From an uncultured Eubacteriales bacterium (lineage in GTDB: Bacteria > Bacillota > Clostridia > Christensenellales > Aristaeellaceae), in contig USCR01000146.1 of the NCBI GenBank assembly GCA_900553295.1, forward strand, positions 1 through 5,956: DNA of 5,956 bases, in the 5' to 3' direction. Positions 5,910-5,956 of the stretch are shown one piece after another; positions within the stretch are counted from its first letter, which is position 1; each line of letters begins with the position of its first letter. The notes under the pieces were generated by a model that had not been told where the DNA came from, ran no database searches, and saw nothing but the letters and a program-made list of their open reading frames with translations. A program made the position numbers and the translations under genes.

Positions 5910-5956
5910 CACGCAAGGCCCTTGCACCGCACCGCGTCAATCCTTCCCATAATAGC
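5909..5956 (-). CDS. Possible C-terminal end of a convergent gene (partial)
   Basis: On the minus strand the last 48 bases read as 15 open codons (AIMGRIDAVRCKGLA) ending in TGA at 5911-5909, directly before the shared terminator hairpin. That placement is typical of the 3' end of a gene converging on the MATE operon. The stretch is too short to identify a family, and in GC-rich DNA other frames are open here too, so this is only a plausible reading. Sequence beyond the window would settle it. Confidence 0.3.
   Translation of the reverse strand, partial: AIMGRIDAVRCKGLA

Overview
The window is GC-rich DNA with strongly G/C-biased third codon positions, AGGAGG-type ribosome binding sites, extended -10 promoters and tight intrinsic terminators. 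Together with the protein families present, this suggests a high-GC member of the Clostridia, perhaps a gut Oscillospiraceae-like bacterium. The lineage is an inference from style and was not confirmed by any search.

Layout from left to right. Bases 6-59 are non-coding and can fold into a compact, almost fully paired three-way junction, possibly a dispersed extragenic repeat. A hairpin terminator at 103-134 closes a leftward gene (139-1002, minus strand) for a PPK2-family polyphosphate:nucleotide phosphotransferase. A divergent intergenic region (about 1003-1224) carries one extended -10 promoter for each direction.

Rightward from it come three genes with gaps of 45 and 47 bases and no terminator between them: a TauE/SafE (TSUP) membrane transporter (1244-1936), a cytoplasmic GH2 beta-mannosidase (1982-4459) and a MATE-family multidrug/cation antiporter (4507-5868). 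A strong hairpin terminator (5874-5909) ends this likely operon. The last 48 bases may be the C-terminal end of a convergent minus-strand gene.

Functionally, PPK2 would move phosphate between polyphosphate and nucleotides. The beta-mannosidase would release mannose from small manno-oligosaccharides already imported into the cell. The TSUP and MATE proteins are two unrelated membrane carriers, and no sugar importer or regulator lies in the window, so the operon does not form an obvious mannan-utilisation system. The transporter gene looks frameshifted at its 5' end: the ribosome binding site and ATG sit one frame away from the conserved N-terminal motif. I see no phage, transposon, CRISPR, tRNA or rRNA features and no clear sign of a novel multi-gene system. 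The points most worth a second look are the three-way-junction element and the transporter frameshift.
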